Assembly: GCF_900169275.1 (NCBI RefSeq)
Contig: NZ_FXZC01000006.1
Span: forward strand, 124,001-188,000
DNA from: Brevibacterium casei CIP 102111
GTDB lineage: Bacteria > Actinomycetota > Actinomycetes > Actinomycetales > Brevibacteriaceae
DNA: 64,000 nucleotides
Direction of reading: 5' to 3'
The notes below the pieces were generated by a model. It was not told the origin of the DNA, did not search any database, and was given only the letters and a program-made list of their open reading frames with translations. Position 1 is the stretch's first letter; each line of letters opens with the position of its first letter. Of this stretch, positions 7,967 to 15,766 are shown one piece after another. The position numbers and the translations under genes were made by a program.

Positions 7967-9016
7967 TTATGCGCGGTCGCCGAGGGCGACGACGTTCTCG
8001 GCGAGGCGCTCGTTGTCTCCGTACATGAAGTGGTTGCTCATGTTCTCCGAGAACCGGCTCGCCTCCGTGGTGAGGCCGACCGCCTCGGCGACCTCGCGGA
8101 TGTGCATCGGGGTGGCACCGCAGCACACGCCGAGGTAGTTGACCCCGAGGTCGTACGCCTCCTTCGCGAACGCGCCGATCTCGTACCTGTTGGTCTGGAG
8201 CGGGTCGAGCGCGGTGGGGAACGTGCGACCGTGCGGGGAGGGCACGGCGGCGTTCGGATCCGAGAGATTGAAGAAGGTCGGCTCCTCCTCGGTGGTCCGG
8301 TAGGGGATCGGCAGGGCGCCGACGTGACAGGACACGGCCTGCCGGATCTGCTTCAGCCACGGCAGCATCGTCGCAGGACCCCGGAAGCAGTTGAGTCCGA
8401 CGACGTCGACGCCTGACTGCTCGAGGCGCTCGGCAGTCTCGACGATGCCGACGCCGTCGGCCATCTCCTGGAACGCCATCGGGGCGAGCGTGAGGACGAC
8501 GGGCAGGCCCGAGGCCTTCGCGATCTCCGCGGCGGCCAGTGCCTCACCGGCGAAGTAGAAGGTCTCGCCGATGATGAGGTCGGCGCCCTCGTCGACGGCC
8601 CAGTCGACCATCTCGGAGAACATTCCGCGGACCTCGTTCTGCTTCTCCTCGCTGGCCGGGTCCCAGATGTTCGAGTTCGAGATGTTGCCGGCCACGAGGT
8701 TGCCGGGCTTCTGGTCCGCGACGCTGCGGGCGATCTGCAGGGCTGCGCGGTTGAGCGGCTCGAGGAGGTCCTCCTTGCCGATGACGCGCATCTTCTCGCG
8801 GTGGCCGTTGTAGGTGAAGGCTTCGACGATGTCGGAGCCGGCCCGCTGGAAGTCGACGTGGAGGCTGCGCAGGGCCTCGGGGTATTCGAGCGCGACCTCG
8901 GGCACGAATTCTCCCGCGGAGAGGTATCCGCGCTTCTCGAGTTCGAAGAGGAATCCTTCTGCGCAGATCACCGGCCCGGCGTCGAGGCGCTGGGTGAGTG
9001 CGTTGGACTGTGACAT
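7967..9016 (-). CDS. Homocysteine S-methyltransferase / BHMT-like protein
   Basis: The 349-residue protein shows the family zinc ligands: GLNCFRG around residue 207 and GVCCGATP near 295, with the first strand DAGPVICAEGFLFELEKRG and the N-terminal EAFTYNGHREKM. Members move a methyl group from betaine, S-methylmethionine or a similar donor to homocysteine, giving methionine; the donor is not known here. It is a single gene with its own upstream region, where four phased GTCAC repeats lie at 9142-9177. Start MSQSNALTQRLDAGP at 9016 is the only reasonable one. Confidence 0.87.
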   Translation of the reverse strand: MSQSNALTQRLDAGPVICAEGFLFELEKRGYLSAGEFVPEVALEYPEALRSLHVDFQRAGSDIVEAFTYNGHREKMRVIGKEDLLEPLNRAALQIARSVADQKPGNLVAGNISNSNIWDPASEEKQNEVRGMFSEMVDWAVDEGADLIIGETFYFAGEALAAAEIAKASGLPVVLTLAPMAFQEMADGVGIVETAERLEQSGVDVVGLNCFRGPATMLPWLKQIRQAVSCHVGALPIPYRTTEEEPTFFNLSDPNAAVPSPHGRTFPTALDPLQTNRYEIGAFAKEAYDLGVNYLGVCCGATPMHIREVAEAVGLTTEASRFSENMSNHFMYGDNERLAENVVALGDRA

Positions 9017-9141
9017 GTGTTCTCCCGATAGTGCCGAAGTGGGCCGGCGGGCCCCGCGACAGTGGATCCCGATGACCGAGCATCGTCGCGTTGAGGACCC
9101 CGCCAGCTCATCACAGTGCCCGTCGCTGTCTGCTGCGGGCC

Positions 9142-9177
9142 GTCACAGAAGGTCACGACGCTGTCACATGTCGTCAC
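9142..9177. promoter_or_regulatory. Four helically phased GTCAC direct repeats
   Basis: GTCAC starts at 9142, 9152, 9163 and 9173, so the copies are 10 or 11 bp apart and fall on the same face of the helix. They lie 126-161 bp upstream of the homocysteine methyltransferase-like start at 9016, in the 186-bp gap that separates it from the small membrane protein gene. The arrangement suggests a multi-site operator; the binding protein is unknown. Confidence 0.4.
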
Positions 9178-9202
9178 GTTCGTCTCTGCTCGCCGAGGCG
9201 TC

Positions 9203-9499
9203 TCAGCGCTTCGCCGCCCACTCGACGAGGAGTGCGGCGCCGAGGAAGCCGACGACCCAGACGAACCCGAACACGAGGGCGAGCAGCGGAATGACGACGA
9301 TGCCGTAGGGGATCGGCAGCCACGGGCCGACGCCGGCGACAACCGCGGCCCCGAGGAGCCCGAGGGCCCCAAGGGTCCGGAGCACGAAGCCGGCGACAGG
9401 TGCCGAGGCCGGGCGGCGGAGAGTGGAGACGAGGAGCATGACGCCGATGGCCGCGAGCACGAGGGCGGGAAGGAAGAGGGTGACGATCGCGGCGCTCAT
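9203..9499 (-). CDS. Small integral membrane protein of unknown function
   Basis: The 98-residue protein from MSAAIVTLFLPALV has three or four hydrophobic segments (residues about 3-22, 33-52 and 55-92) and almost no soluble part. No family was recognised. The chosen ATG overlaps the stop of the DksA-like gene (ATGA), so it is probably made from the same transcript. A longer open frame to 9592 would run inside that gene and is not supported. Confidence 0.65.
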   Translation of the reverse strand: MSAAIVTLFLPALVLAAIGVMLLVSTLRRPASAPVAGFVLRTLGALGLLGAAVVAGVGPWLPIPYGIVVIPLLALVFGFVWVVGFLGAALLVEWAAKR

Positions 9500-9858
9500 G
9501 TGGGGCTCCGAGTGCTCCGCCCCGCGCAGGTCACGCACAGCGCGGCATAGGGTCTGGCGTCGAGGCGCGCCTCGGCGATCTCTCCACCGCACTCGGTGCA
9601 GATCCCGAATGTGCCCGCGTCGAGGCGGTTGAGGGCTGCGGCGATCTCGTCGAGCCGCTCAGCGGCCTGATCGCGCATCGCAGCGGCCTGGGATCGTTCG
9701 AAGGCGATCGTCGTTCCTTCGGGATCGTGCTCGTCGTCGCTGTTGTCACCCTCCCGGGCGGCCGAGATCCCGTCGATCGAGGCGCTCAAGGCGACGATGA
9801 GCGCACGGGTCTCCACGTCCTCCTCGCGGAGCCGCTCGCGCCATCGGTCACCGGTCAT
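9496..9858 (-). CDS. TraR/DksA-type C4 zinc-finger protein
   Basis: The 120-residue protein has an N-terminal helical part with an acidic stretch (GDNSDDEHDPEGTT) and the C-terminal zinc finger GICTECGGEIAEARLDARPYAALCVTCAG, with all four cysteines of the DksA/TraR motif. DksA-type proteins bind RNA polymerase through its secondary channel and adjust initiation; in actinobacteria many are of unknown role. It is coupled to the downstream membrane protein gene. Confidence 0.85.
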   Translation of the reverse strand: MTGDRWRERLREEDVETRALIVALSASIDGISAAREGDNSDDEHDPEGTTIAFERSQAAAMRDQAAERLDEIAAALNRLDAGTFGICTECGGEIAEARLDARPYAALCVTCAGRSTRSPT

Positions 9859-9907
9859 GCACGTGACCCTAGTCCCGCCAGGGCGATGGCACCACCCCCG
9901 TGGGCGG

Positions 9908-10438
9908 CTACGCCTCGAGGGCCTCGGTCATCTCGAGCCAGCGCTCCTCGAGGGCTGCGGTCTCGTCTTCGAGCTCGCGCACCTGGGCGGTGAGCGACGC
10001 GAGCCCTTCGAAGTCGGACTGGTCGTGGGCGGCCATCTCCGCGTGAAGGGCGTCGACCCGGGTGCTCAGCTTCTCCATCTTCCGCTCGATCGCCGAGACC
10101 TCCTTCGTCGCGGCCCGCCGTTCGGCCCCGCTGAGCGTGGGTGCCGTGGAGTCGGATCCCCCCGCCGAGGTGGTCCCCGACTGATCGCTGCCGCCGGCTG
10201 TCCCGCCGGCCGACCCACCCGTGCCGGCTCCGGCCGCGCGCAGCCGCAGGTACTCGTCGACCCCGCCGGGCACGTGCCGCAGCCGGTGGTCGAGGATCGC
10301 GTACTGCTGATCGGTGACGCGTTCGAGCAGGTACCGGTCGTGGGAGACGACGATGAGGGTGCCCGGCCACGAGTCGAGGAGGTCCTCCATCGCGGCGAGC
10401 ATGTCGGAGTCGACGTCGTTCGTCGGCTCATCGAGCAC
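9908..10438 (-). pseudogene. ABC-F family ATPase, 3' fragment cut by the integrative element
   Basis: Reading leftward from about 10,438 the fragment starts VLDEPTNDVDSDMLAAMEDLL, the second-cassette Walker B and D-loop of ABC-F proteins, then VVSHDRYLLERVTDQQYAILD, a glycine-serine linker and a C-terminal coiled coil (IERKMEKLSTRVDAL, VRELEDETAALEERW). ABC-F proteins act on ribosomes and are about 550-600 residues long; only about 175 remain here. The codons upstream of LDEPT belong to the inserted element. The missing 5' part should lie at the other end of the element, outside the window. Confidence 0.88.
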
Positions 10439-10446
10439 TCCGATAG
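10432..10446. other. Left attachment junction (attL) of the integrative element
   Basis: ABC-F homology stops within a few bases of 10,438 (GTGCTCGATGAG on the minus strand reads VLDE), and the large serine recombinase gene starts only 35 bp further in, the normal arrangement for such integrases. The exact crossover dinucleotide cannot be fixed without the right junction or an empty site. Confidence 0.6.
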
Positions 10447-10472
10447 CAGATACAGGAAGAGCACCTACTGCT

Positions 10473-11969
10473 ATGGAGACCACAGCACTCATCTACACCC
10501 GAGCCTCAATGGACCGCCACTACCTGATGCGCGCCACCAACGACCAGGAGACCGACTGCCGCGTCTGGTGTGACCAGCAAGGTTGGCAGGTCGGCAAGGT
10601 CATCACCGATGCGAACCGCTCCGCCTCTCAGTGGCGGACCCGTGAGCGGGAGGGCTTCGAGGAAGCACTACAACTCATCGCGTCAAAGGACTACGACGCC
10701 TTCGTCACGTGGGAGCCGTCCCGGGCCGGCCGTGAACTTCTCGCCTACGTCCAGCTCCGTGCCGCCTGCCAGGAGGCCGGTGTCCTGTACCTGACACGTG
10801 GTCGCGTGTATGACTTCGAGCGCAGCGATGACGCGTTCATGATGGGGCTGGAGTTCCTGACCGCGGAGAAGGATGCCGCTGTCATCCGTGAACGACAGCT
10901 CCGGACGGTCCGGCTCAACGCCAAGAAGGGTCGACCGCATGGTCGCTTGCCCTATGGGTACCGGCGGGTCTATGACGAGCGTACGGGCGCCTTGCTCCGT
11001 CAGGAGATCGACCCGGAGAAGGCAGCGATCATAATCAACGCGGTGGACGAAATTCTGAGCGGCGTTCCGATGAACGCCATCGTCACACGTTTGAACAAGC
11101 AGGGGGTTCCGACCCCGATGAAGCCGACCAGTGATCACTCCCGCGGGTGGATGAACTCCTCGTTGCGGCAACTGCTGAAGAGCCCGACGATCGCCGGACT
11201 GCGCAAGTACCGGGGTGAGGTGATCGGCGAGGCTGATTGGCCGGCCATCATCCCGCGAGAGCGATGGGAGGAGGTCAACCGTGTGCTTTCGGATCGCGCG
11301 GTCCGCACGCGATATGTCGAGGAGGACAACCACAGCCACCCCAAGTGGCTGCTGTCATTCATCGCGAAGTGCGGCTACTGCTCACGCCCGTTGGTCCGAC
11401 TCAACGGCGTGATCCCGCGCAAGGACGGAAGCTCTCGGAACAACTACGTCTGCCCGATCGCCGGCTGCCGGAAGGTCAGCATCGATGTCGGTCGAACCGA
11501 TGCGTTCGTCGTCGGCGCACTTCTGGGGTGGCTGTCCGAGCCCGAGAGCATGGCGATCATCGCCGCATCTGATGAGAGCTGGAATGAGCGTGTCGGTGAG
11601 GCTGAGGAACGCCTTGCAGCATTGCGGCAGCGCCTGGACGAGGCCGCTGAACAGTATGCCGAGGGCGCGATCAGCTTGACGATGCTGTCGAGCATCGAGC
11701 GACGTCTCACCCCGCAGATCGAACAGGCGGCGAAGGCCGCGGTTCCGCCGGTCTCCGACGCAGGCCTGCTTGAACTGGTCCGTACTCAGGACCTTGACGC
11801 GGCATGGGAGCGCTTGGACCTGCTGGAGAAACGACGCATGGTCAAGATGCTGTTCGATATCCGTATCGTGAAGGCCCGCCAGCTCGGGGGCGTCTTCGAT
11901 CCCCAGCGAATCAAGATCACTCCTCGATTTGCTGTTCGTGACTCTTACCAGTGGAGCCGATCAGGATAG
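10473..11969 (+). CDS. Large serine recombinase (integrase)
   Basis: The 498-residue protein starts METTALIYTRASMDRHYLM; Ser12 of YTRAS is the expected nucleophile. The resolvase domain (1-150) ends with EREGFEEAL, VTWEPSRAGRELL and RERQLRTVRLNAKKGRPHGRLPYGYRR, then the recombinase domain (ISGVPMNAIVTRLNKQGVPTP, LRQLLKSPTIAGLRKYRGEVIGEA), a zinc ribbon near 300 (AKCGYCSRPL with VCPIAGC) and a coiled coil (EERLAALRQRLDEAAEQY). These are the parts of large serine integrases. It lies at the element's left edge and reads inward. The ATG at 10473 is preferred; the open frame upstream belongs to ABC-F antisense. Confidence 0.95.
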   Translation: METTALIYTRASMDRHYLMRATNDQETDCRVWCDQQGWQVGKVITDANRSASQWRTREREGFEEALQLIASKDYDAFVTWEPSRAGRELLAYVQLRAACQEAGVLYLTRGRVYDFERSDDAFMMGLEFLTAEKDAAVIRERQLRTVRLNAKKGRPHGRLPYGYRRVYDERTGALLRQEIDPEKAAIIINAVDEILSGVPMNAIVTRLNKQGVPTPMKPTSDHSRGWMNSSLRQLLKSPTIAGLRKYRGEVIGEADWPAIIPRERWEEVNRVLSDRAVRTRYVEEDNHSHPKWLLSFIAKCGYCSRPLVRLNGVIPRKDGSSRNNYVCPIAGCRKVSIDVGRTDAFVVGALLGWLSEPESMAIIAASDESWNERVGEAEERLAALRQRLDEAAEQYAEGAISLTMLSSIERRLTPQIEQAAKAAVPPVSDAGLLELVRTQDLDAAWERLDLLEKRRMVKMLFDIRIVKARQLGGVFDPQRIKITPRFAVRDSYQWSRSG

Positions 11970-12087
11970 TGCGGACCGCGGCGGCCTGCTGCTTGGTGAG
12001 AGGCATGAAGGACGCACCGAGTTCCCGGCCAGCCTGTCGGAGTCGGTCAAGTTCGGTGCGTTCCTTCATGCTCGGTGCGGTACTCAT
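11917..12087 (-). CDS. Small 56-residue protein, coupled to DUF4913 gene
   Basis: An ATG at 12087 overlaps the stop of the DUF4913 gene (ATGA) and opens a 56-codon frame reading MSTAPSMKERTELDRLRQAG and ending SHEQQIEE. It is hydrophilic and helical. It overlaps the last 53 bp of the convergent recombinase gene. The coupling and codon quality support a real gene; no function is recognised. Confidence 0.55.
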   Translation of the reverse strand: MSTAPSMKERTELDRLRQAGRELGASFMPLTKQQAAAVRTILIGSTGKSHEQQIEE

Positions 12088-12656
12088 CGCACTTCCCCGG
12101 TGTGTTCATCGAGGGTTCGGTAGAACTCTTCCTCTTGCGCTTCGCGTTCAGCGACCTGCGCGTAGACGAACTCGACAAACTCAGCGTCGCGGTCCTCGAT
12201 CAGAACGTCTTCGACCGGCGGCGCGGATGGTTCACCGGGCCAGGTCGTCTGCCGGGTGGGTCGGTCGCGATCGATGCGGGTGCCGGAGGCGGCGACCCAA
12301 TCGCGTAGGCGCTGCCGTGCGTCGGCGAAGTCACGGTGCCAGCCGATCGCCGCAGAGGCGTTCTGCTCGGGGTCGTAGGCACCCAGCCAGTGCAAGTGTA
12401 GAGCAGACAGTTCCCAGAGGAGTTCAGGGTGGTGGTGCCAGAACGGCGGAACCACCGAGGCCGGTAGTCCGTAGGTGTGCCGCAGCCAGTCCACCCAGCG
12501 GTTCAGCGCCAACCATTCCTGCTCCAGGTCATGCGCGGAGAGCAGATTCCAGTTGACCGGATGCGGCGGCTCCGCAGTGGGCTCTTCGCCCACGAAGTCG
12601 TCGTCCAGATCGTCATCGAGGTCGGCCGGGTCGGGCTCGGGGACGTAGTCGCTCAT
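12084..12656 (-). CDS. DUF4913 domain protein
   Basis: The 190-residue protein from MSDYVPEPDPADLDDDLDD has a very acidic N-terminus and then the DUF4913 core: NWNLLSAHDLEQEWLALNRWVDWLRHTYGL, VPPFWHHHPELLWELSALHLHWLGAY and DFADARQRLRDWV, tryptophan rich and common next to SSB and TraG genes in actinobacterial conjugative elements. Function is unknown. Upstream in-frame codons (to 12752) are arginine-rich antisense of the SSB tail and are rejected. It ends coupled to the 56-residue gene. Confidence 0.78.
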   Translation of the reverse strand: MSDYVPEPDPADLDDDLDDDFVGEEPTAEPPHPVNWNLLSAHDLEQEWLALNRWVDWLRHTYGLPASVVPPFWHHHPELLWELSALHLHWLGAYDPEQNASAAIGWHRDFADARQRLRDWVAASGTRIDRDRPTRQTTWPGEPSAPPVEDVLIEDRDAEFVEFVYAQVAEREAQEEEFYRTLDEHTGEVR

Positions 12657-12666
12657 CACCGGCGCT

Positions 12667-13128
12667 TCACATTCCCAGGCTCGGTGCCTGGCTAGCCCGC
12701 GTTGGCTGCGCGTTGGTCTCGAAGGTGGGCGCCTCACGTACGGGCGCCTCACGGCTTGGAGCCTGCCGACGAGGTGTGCGGTCGACGTCGTAGCGGGTGC
12801 GGGCCAGGTCGTGGCCGAAACGCCTGACGATGAACTCCTCAGCTTCGACGCTCTGGCCGTCCTTGTCGTAGGTGTACTCGTGGACCCGGCCGGTCGCGAT
12901 GAACTTGTCGCCCTTGCTGAACCGGGCGACGCCTTCTTCAGCGGCCTTGCGGAACGCGGTCATGTCGTGGAACGTCGGGTCGAGTTGTGTGAATGATCCA
13001 TCTGCCTCCTGACGCGAGTGCTCGATACCGATTCGTGCGTAGAACCGTGGGACCCCGTCATCGGAGTACGTCAGCCGCGGCTCGGTCGCAATGAACCCCG
13101 AGATGGCCTGCTGGGTGTCGATTGCCAT
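12667..13128 (-). CDS. ssb: Single-stranded DNA-binding protein
   Basis: The 153-residue protein has an OB-fold like SSB: QAISGFIATEPRLTYSDDGVPRFYARIGIE, then FHDMTAFRKAAEEGVARFSKGDKFIATGRVHEYTYDKDGQSVEAEEFIVRRFGHDL, followed by a disordered basic tail. It likely coats the transferred strand during conjugation. The leader carries AAGGAG before the ATG, a hairpin and the recurring CAGGTGCGC motif (13184-13192). It has no acidic DDDIPF-type tip of chromosomal SSB, in line with an element-borne version. Confidence 0.88.
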   Translation of the reverse strand: MAIDTQQAISGFIATEPRLTYSDDGVPRFYARIGIEHSRQEADGSFTQLDPTFHDMTAFRKAAEEGVARFSKGDKFIATGRVHEYTYDKDGQSVEAEEFIVRRFGHDLARTRYDVDRTPRRQAPSREAPVREAPTFETNAQPTRASQAPSLGM

Positions 13129-13153
13129 GAGAATGCTCCTTGTCTGTGCTTTA

Positions 13154-13192
13154 GGCCGCCGGCCAGGCGGCCCGTGTGACAGACAGGTGCGC
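13154..13192 (-). promoter_or_regulatory. Structured leader of ssb: CACCTG motif plus hairpin
   Basis: Reading with the gene (minus strand) the order is GCGCACCTG (13192-13184), then a hairpin of GGCCGCC (13154-13160) and GGCGGCC (13166-13172) with a 5-nt loop, then AAGGAG and the ATG at 13128. The same order of motif, hairpin, ribosome site and start is found at several other backbone genes. Confidence 0.45.
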
Positions 13193-13215
13193 TTCCTGGT
13201 TCACGTCTCGCTGGC

Positions 13216-15000
13216 TCAGGGGCCGGGGCGGCGCAGCAGTGTCTCGATCGCGGCCCGGTCAGTCCTGAGCTGATCGACGTCGGAACGGGACGGCCAGGCG
13301 CGAAGGTCGGTGATGATCGGTGGCGCAGAGCGCAGCAGGGTGACACCGGTGCCGAACGGCAGTGTGCGGATGCGATCGGGCGGCAGGATCGGCACCCGGC
13401 GCACCGAACGCTGGTTGGAGCGGGTGCCGTGATCGCCCAGAGTCACCGAGTCGGTGTACTCGTCCCGCTCGCCGATGAGGGTGGAGAGGTCTTGGAGGTC
13501 GCGGCTGTTGGAGGCGCCGCCGAGGATGATCTTCACGATGCTCGCGTCCCAGATGGCTCCGGCGGCATTGTCGGACCACTTCTCCCGCGCCTGGGCGAGG
13601 GACTGCAAGACCGGGAGTGTGCTGATGCCGGTCCCGCCACCCTCGGCCATCAGCGTCGGCAGAGACGGTAAGGGTGCGAGGTTCCCGATTTCGTCCAGTG
13701 CCAGCAGCAGTGGCGGGTCCAGACGAGCGCCCGGTGAGCGTGCAGCGATCCGGCGTGCGCTCTCGATCAGGTCTTCCACAAACGCCGCCACCAGTGCAGC
13801 GGAGGCTCCCGCGCCGGCTCCTGTGGCCAGCAGATACAGGGTGCCGCGGTCTTGGATGAAGGTCTCCGGGTCGAAGTCCTCACCAGCCCTGGGTGAGACG
13901 GCATCGAGCACCCGCGGGTCAGCCAGGGCGCCGAGGGCCAGCGCGACGCCCTGCCAGATCGAGTCCCTTGTCTTGGGGTCCGAATCGATCATCGCCCCGA
14001 GGGAGTCGGCCCATCCGGTCGCGGCCTGGGTGGTGTTGGTGAGGATCGCGACGGCCTCGGCTGCGGCAGTCGGGTCGAGGGTCCAGCGGAACAGCTCGGC
14101 CGGTGGCCGGTGGTCCAGTGCTGCGGCGTGCAGCAGGGATTGGAGAGCGGTGCGGGTTTTGCCTTCCCAGAACCCACCGGACTCCACCCCACCGCCGCTG
14201 AGCCCGGTGGCCGACGCGAGACCGGTGGCGCGGATCATCGCGGTGAGCGGGTCGTCGCATCCGCGGATGGGTGACCAGCGCATGCCGGCGGGGATGCCTT
14301 CGGCGAGGTGCTGGGGGTCGAACACCGCCACCGGCCACCCATCACGCTCGCGGGCGCGCAACGTGGCAGTGAGATTGTCCGGGCGCGTGGAGGTGGTCAC
14401 CACGGCACCGGGGGCATCCAGGATGGCATTGATGACCACGTGCAGGCCCTTGCCGGAGCGGGGCGGCCCGATGAGCAGGATCGAGTCCTCCACGCTCGCC
14501 CACACCTGCTTGCCTCGTGAACGACCGAGCAGATAGCCGACATCGGACGCGTCCGGCTTACTCAGTGAGGGGCGCAGTGTCGAAGCGCGTTTCAAGAGCG
14601 CCTTGGCAGAGGCGGTCTGGGCGACTTCGTGGGCGGTGGCGGTGCCGGCGAGGCGGCGCGGATCAGTCTCGGCCTTCCGGGAACGGCGCCGGAGCCGCAC
14701 CCACACCCACGCGCCGGCTGTGGTGAGGGCGGCGAGCATAAGCGCAGTGACGATCCAGTACGCGACCGGATTCAGCCCTTCGGCCTCGAGCGCGGTAGCG
14801 GGGTCTCCGGGGTTGAACAGCACACCGAAGCCAGAGACCGGGCCGGTATCGGGTTGGGGTGTGCCGGTGAGGAACGCCGCCACGCTGCCCGCGGCGCGCA
14901 GGATCAGCGCGACCCCAAACATCCCCACCAGTCCGATGAGCGCGGCATTGGTCAACTCATCCCCGAACGAGCCCGACTGTCGCTGCTGGGGCGTGGTCAT
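13216..15000 (-). CDS. TraG/VirD4-type type IV coupling protein
   Basis: The 594-residue protein has two N-terminal membrane segments (about 20-45 and 80-105), Walker A LIGPPRSGKG near residue 185, Walker B LLLALDEIGN near 425, and the arginine/glutamine motif VLQSLAQAREKWSDNAAGAIWDA. These are the T4CP signatures. It would bring the relaxase-DNA complex to the transfer channel at the inner membrane. Its start overlaps the stop of the upstream 206-residue gene. The region ahead of it and its stop are typical of the SCO6880-type actinobacterial conjugation cluster. Confidence 0.92.
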   Translation of the reverse strand: MTTPQQRQSGSFGDELTNAALIGLVGMFGVALILRAAGSVAAFLTGTPQPDTGPVSGFGVLFNPGDPATALEAEGLNPVAYWIVTALMLAALTTAGAWVWVRLRRRSRKAETDPRRLAGTATAHEVAQTASAKALLKRASTLRPSLSKPDASDVGYLLGRSRGKQVWASVEDSILLIGPPRSGKGLHVVINAILDAPGAVVTTSTRPDNLTATLRARERDGWPVAVFDPQHLAEGIPAGMRWSPIRGCDDPLTAMIRATGLASATGLSGGGVESGGFWEGKTRTALQSLLHAAALDHRPPAELFRWTLDPTAAAEAVAILTNTTQAATGWADSLGAMIDSDPKTRDSIWQGVALALGALADPRVLDAVSPRAGEDFDPETFIQDRGTLYLLATGAGAGASAALVAAFVEDLIESARRIAARSPGARLDPPLLLALDEIGNLAPLPSLPTLMAEGGGTGISTLPVLQSLAQAREKWSDNAAGAIWDASIVKIILGGASNSRDLQDLSTLIGERDEYTDSVTLGDHGTRSNQRSVRRVPILPPDRIRTLPFGTGVTLLRSAPPIITDLRAWPSRSDVDQLRTDRAAIETLLRRPGP

Positions 15001-15617
15001 GACAGCCGCCTGACGACGGCGGTGCCCGAGACACGTCCCAGCAACACGACCTCGCCGGTGCCATCGAGCACGAGGTCCGCGAGTGGGCCGGTGTCGAGGA
15101 GAGCGCGGGCATGCCCGGTGACGGTGGCATCGGTGTAAGCGACAACGACCGCGGCGGCGACGTCCTCACCGGGCACGAACCCCTCGCCGGTGACCTCCAC
15201 CAGCTCCGGTCGCTTCTTACGCCTGCTCTTGGCCTGCTTGCTGCTTGGCGCCTCTGGCTCGGTCTCATGGGACTCGGGTCGGGTGCGGCGGCGAGCGTGG
15301 ATGAGGTCGGTGAACACGCTCCCGTCGGTTTCGCGGACCTCGATGCGCACCGCGATCGTCCGGTCCTTGGTGATGGCGTCCAGCAGCGGGCCGAAGGTAC
15401 TGCGTGTCCATGCGCCGCTCTCCGGGGGTGGGAAGGCGACGCCGTCAACAGTGGCATCGAGGACACCGGCCCCGGTCACGGTGATGACCACATGCGGCAG
15501 CACCACCGGCACCGGCGGCCCCTCCGGTGGGGCGTCCGGTGGGGCGTTGCGGCGGCTGCGGCGAGACGGAAGATCGGCAGAGGAACCCATACCGGCCAGG
15601 TGCACCCCGGCGGCCAC
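14997..15617 (-). CDS. Hypothetical protein upstream of and coupled to traG
   Basis: The 206-residue frame starts at GTG 15617 (GAGG six bases before) or at the ATG at 15590 (MGSSADLPSRR). It has a proline-rich, basic N-terminus, a central VVITVTGAGVLDATVDG and TFGPLLDAITKDRTIAVRIEVRETDGSVFTDLIHA, a basic KQAKSRRKKRPEL linker and a C-terminal beta-rich part (VVLLGRVSGTAVVRRLS). No membrane segment and no recognised domain. The 4-bp overlap with the coupling protein start suggests a role in DNA transfer. Confidence 0.6.
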   Translation of the reverse strand: MAAGVHLAGMGSSADLPSRRSRRNAPPDAPPEGPPVPVVLPHVVITVTGAGVLDATVDGVAFPPPESGAWTRSTFGPLLDAITKDRTIAVRIEVRETDGSVFTDLIHARRRTRPESHETEPEAPSSKQAKSRRKKRPELVEVTGEGFVPGEDVAAAVVVAYTDATVTGHARALLDTGPLADLVLDGTGEVVLLGRVSGTAVVRRLS

Positions 15618-15766
15618 GTAAGCCTCGATGCGGGGGTGGGTGAGTTCACCGGAAGGTCATCTCCACCTCGTAGTCTCAGCCCAGACGTCAGCCGATGTAG
15701 CCGACCGGTTCCGGTGGAGTCAGAACGCGCGGATGGCACTGTCGAAACGCCGAAAGGAGGTGTGGG

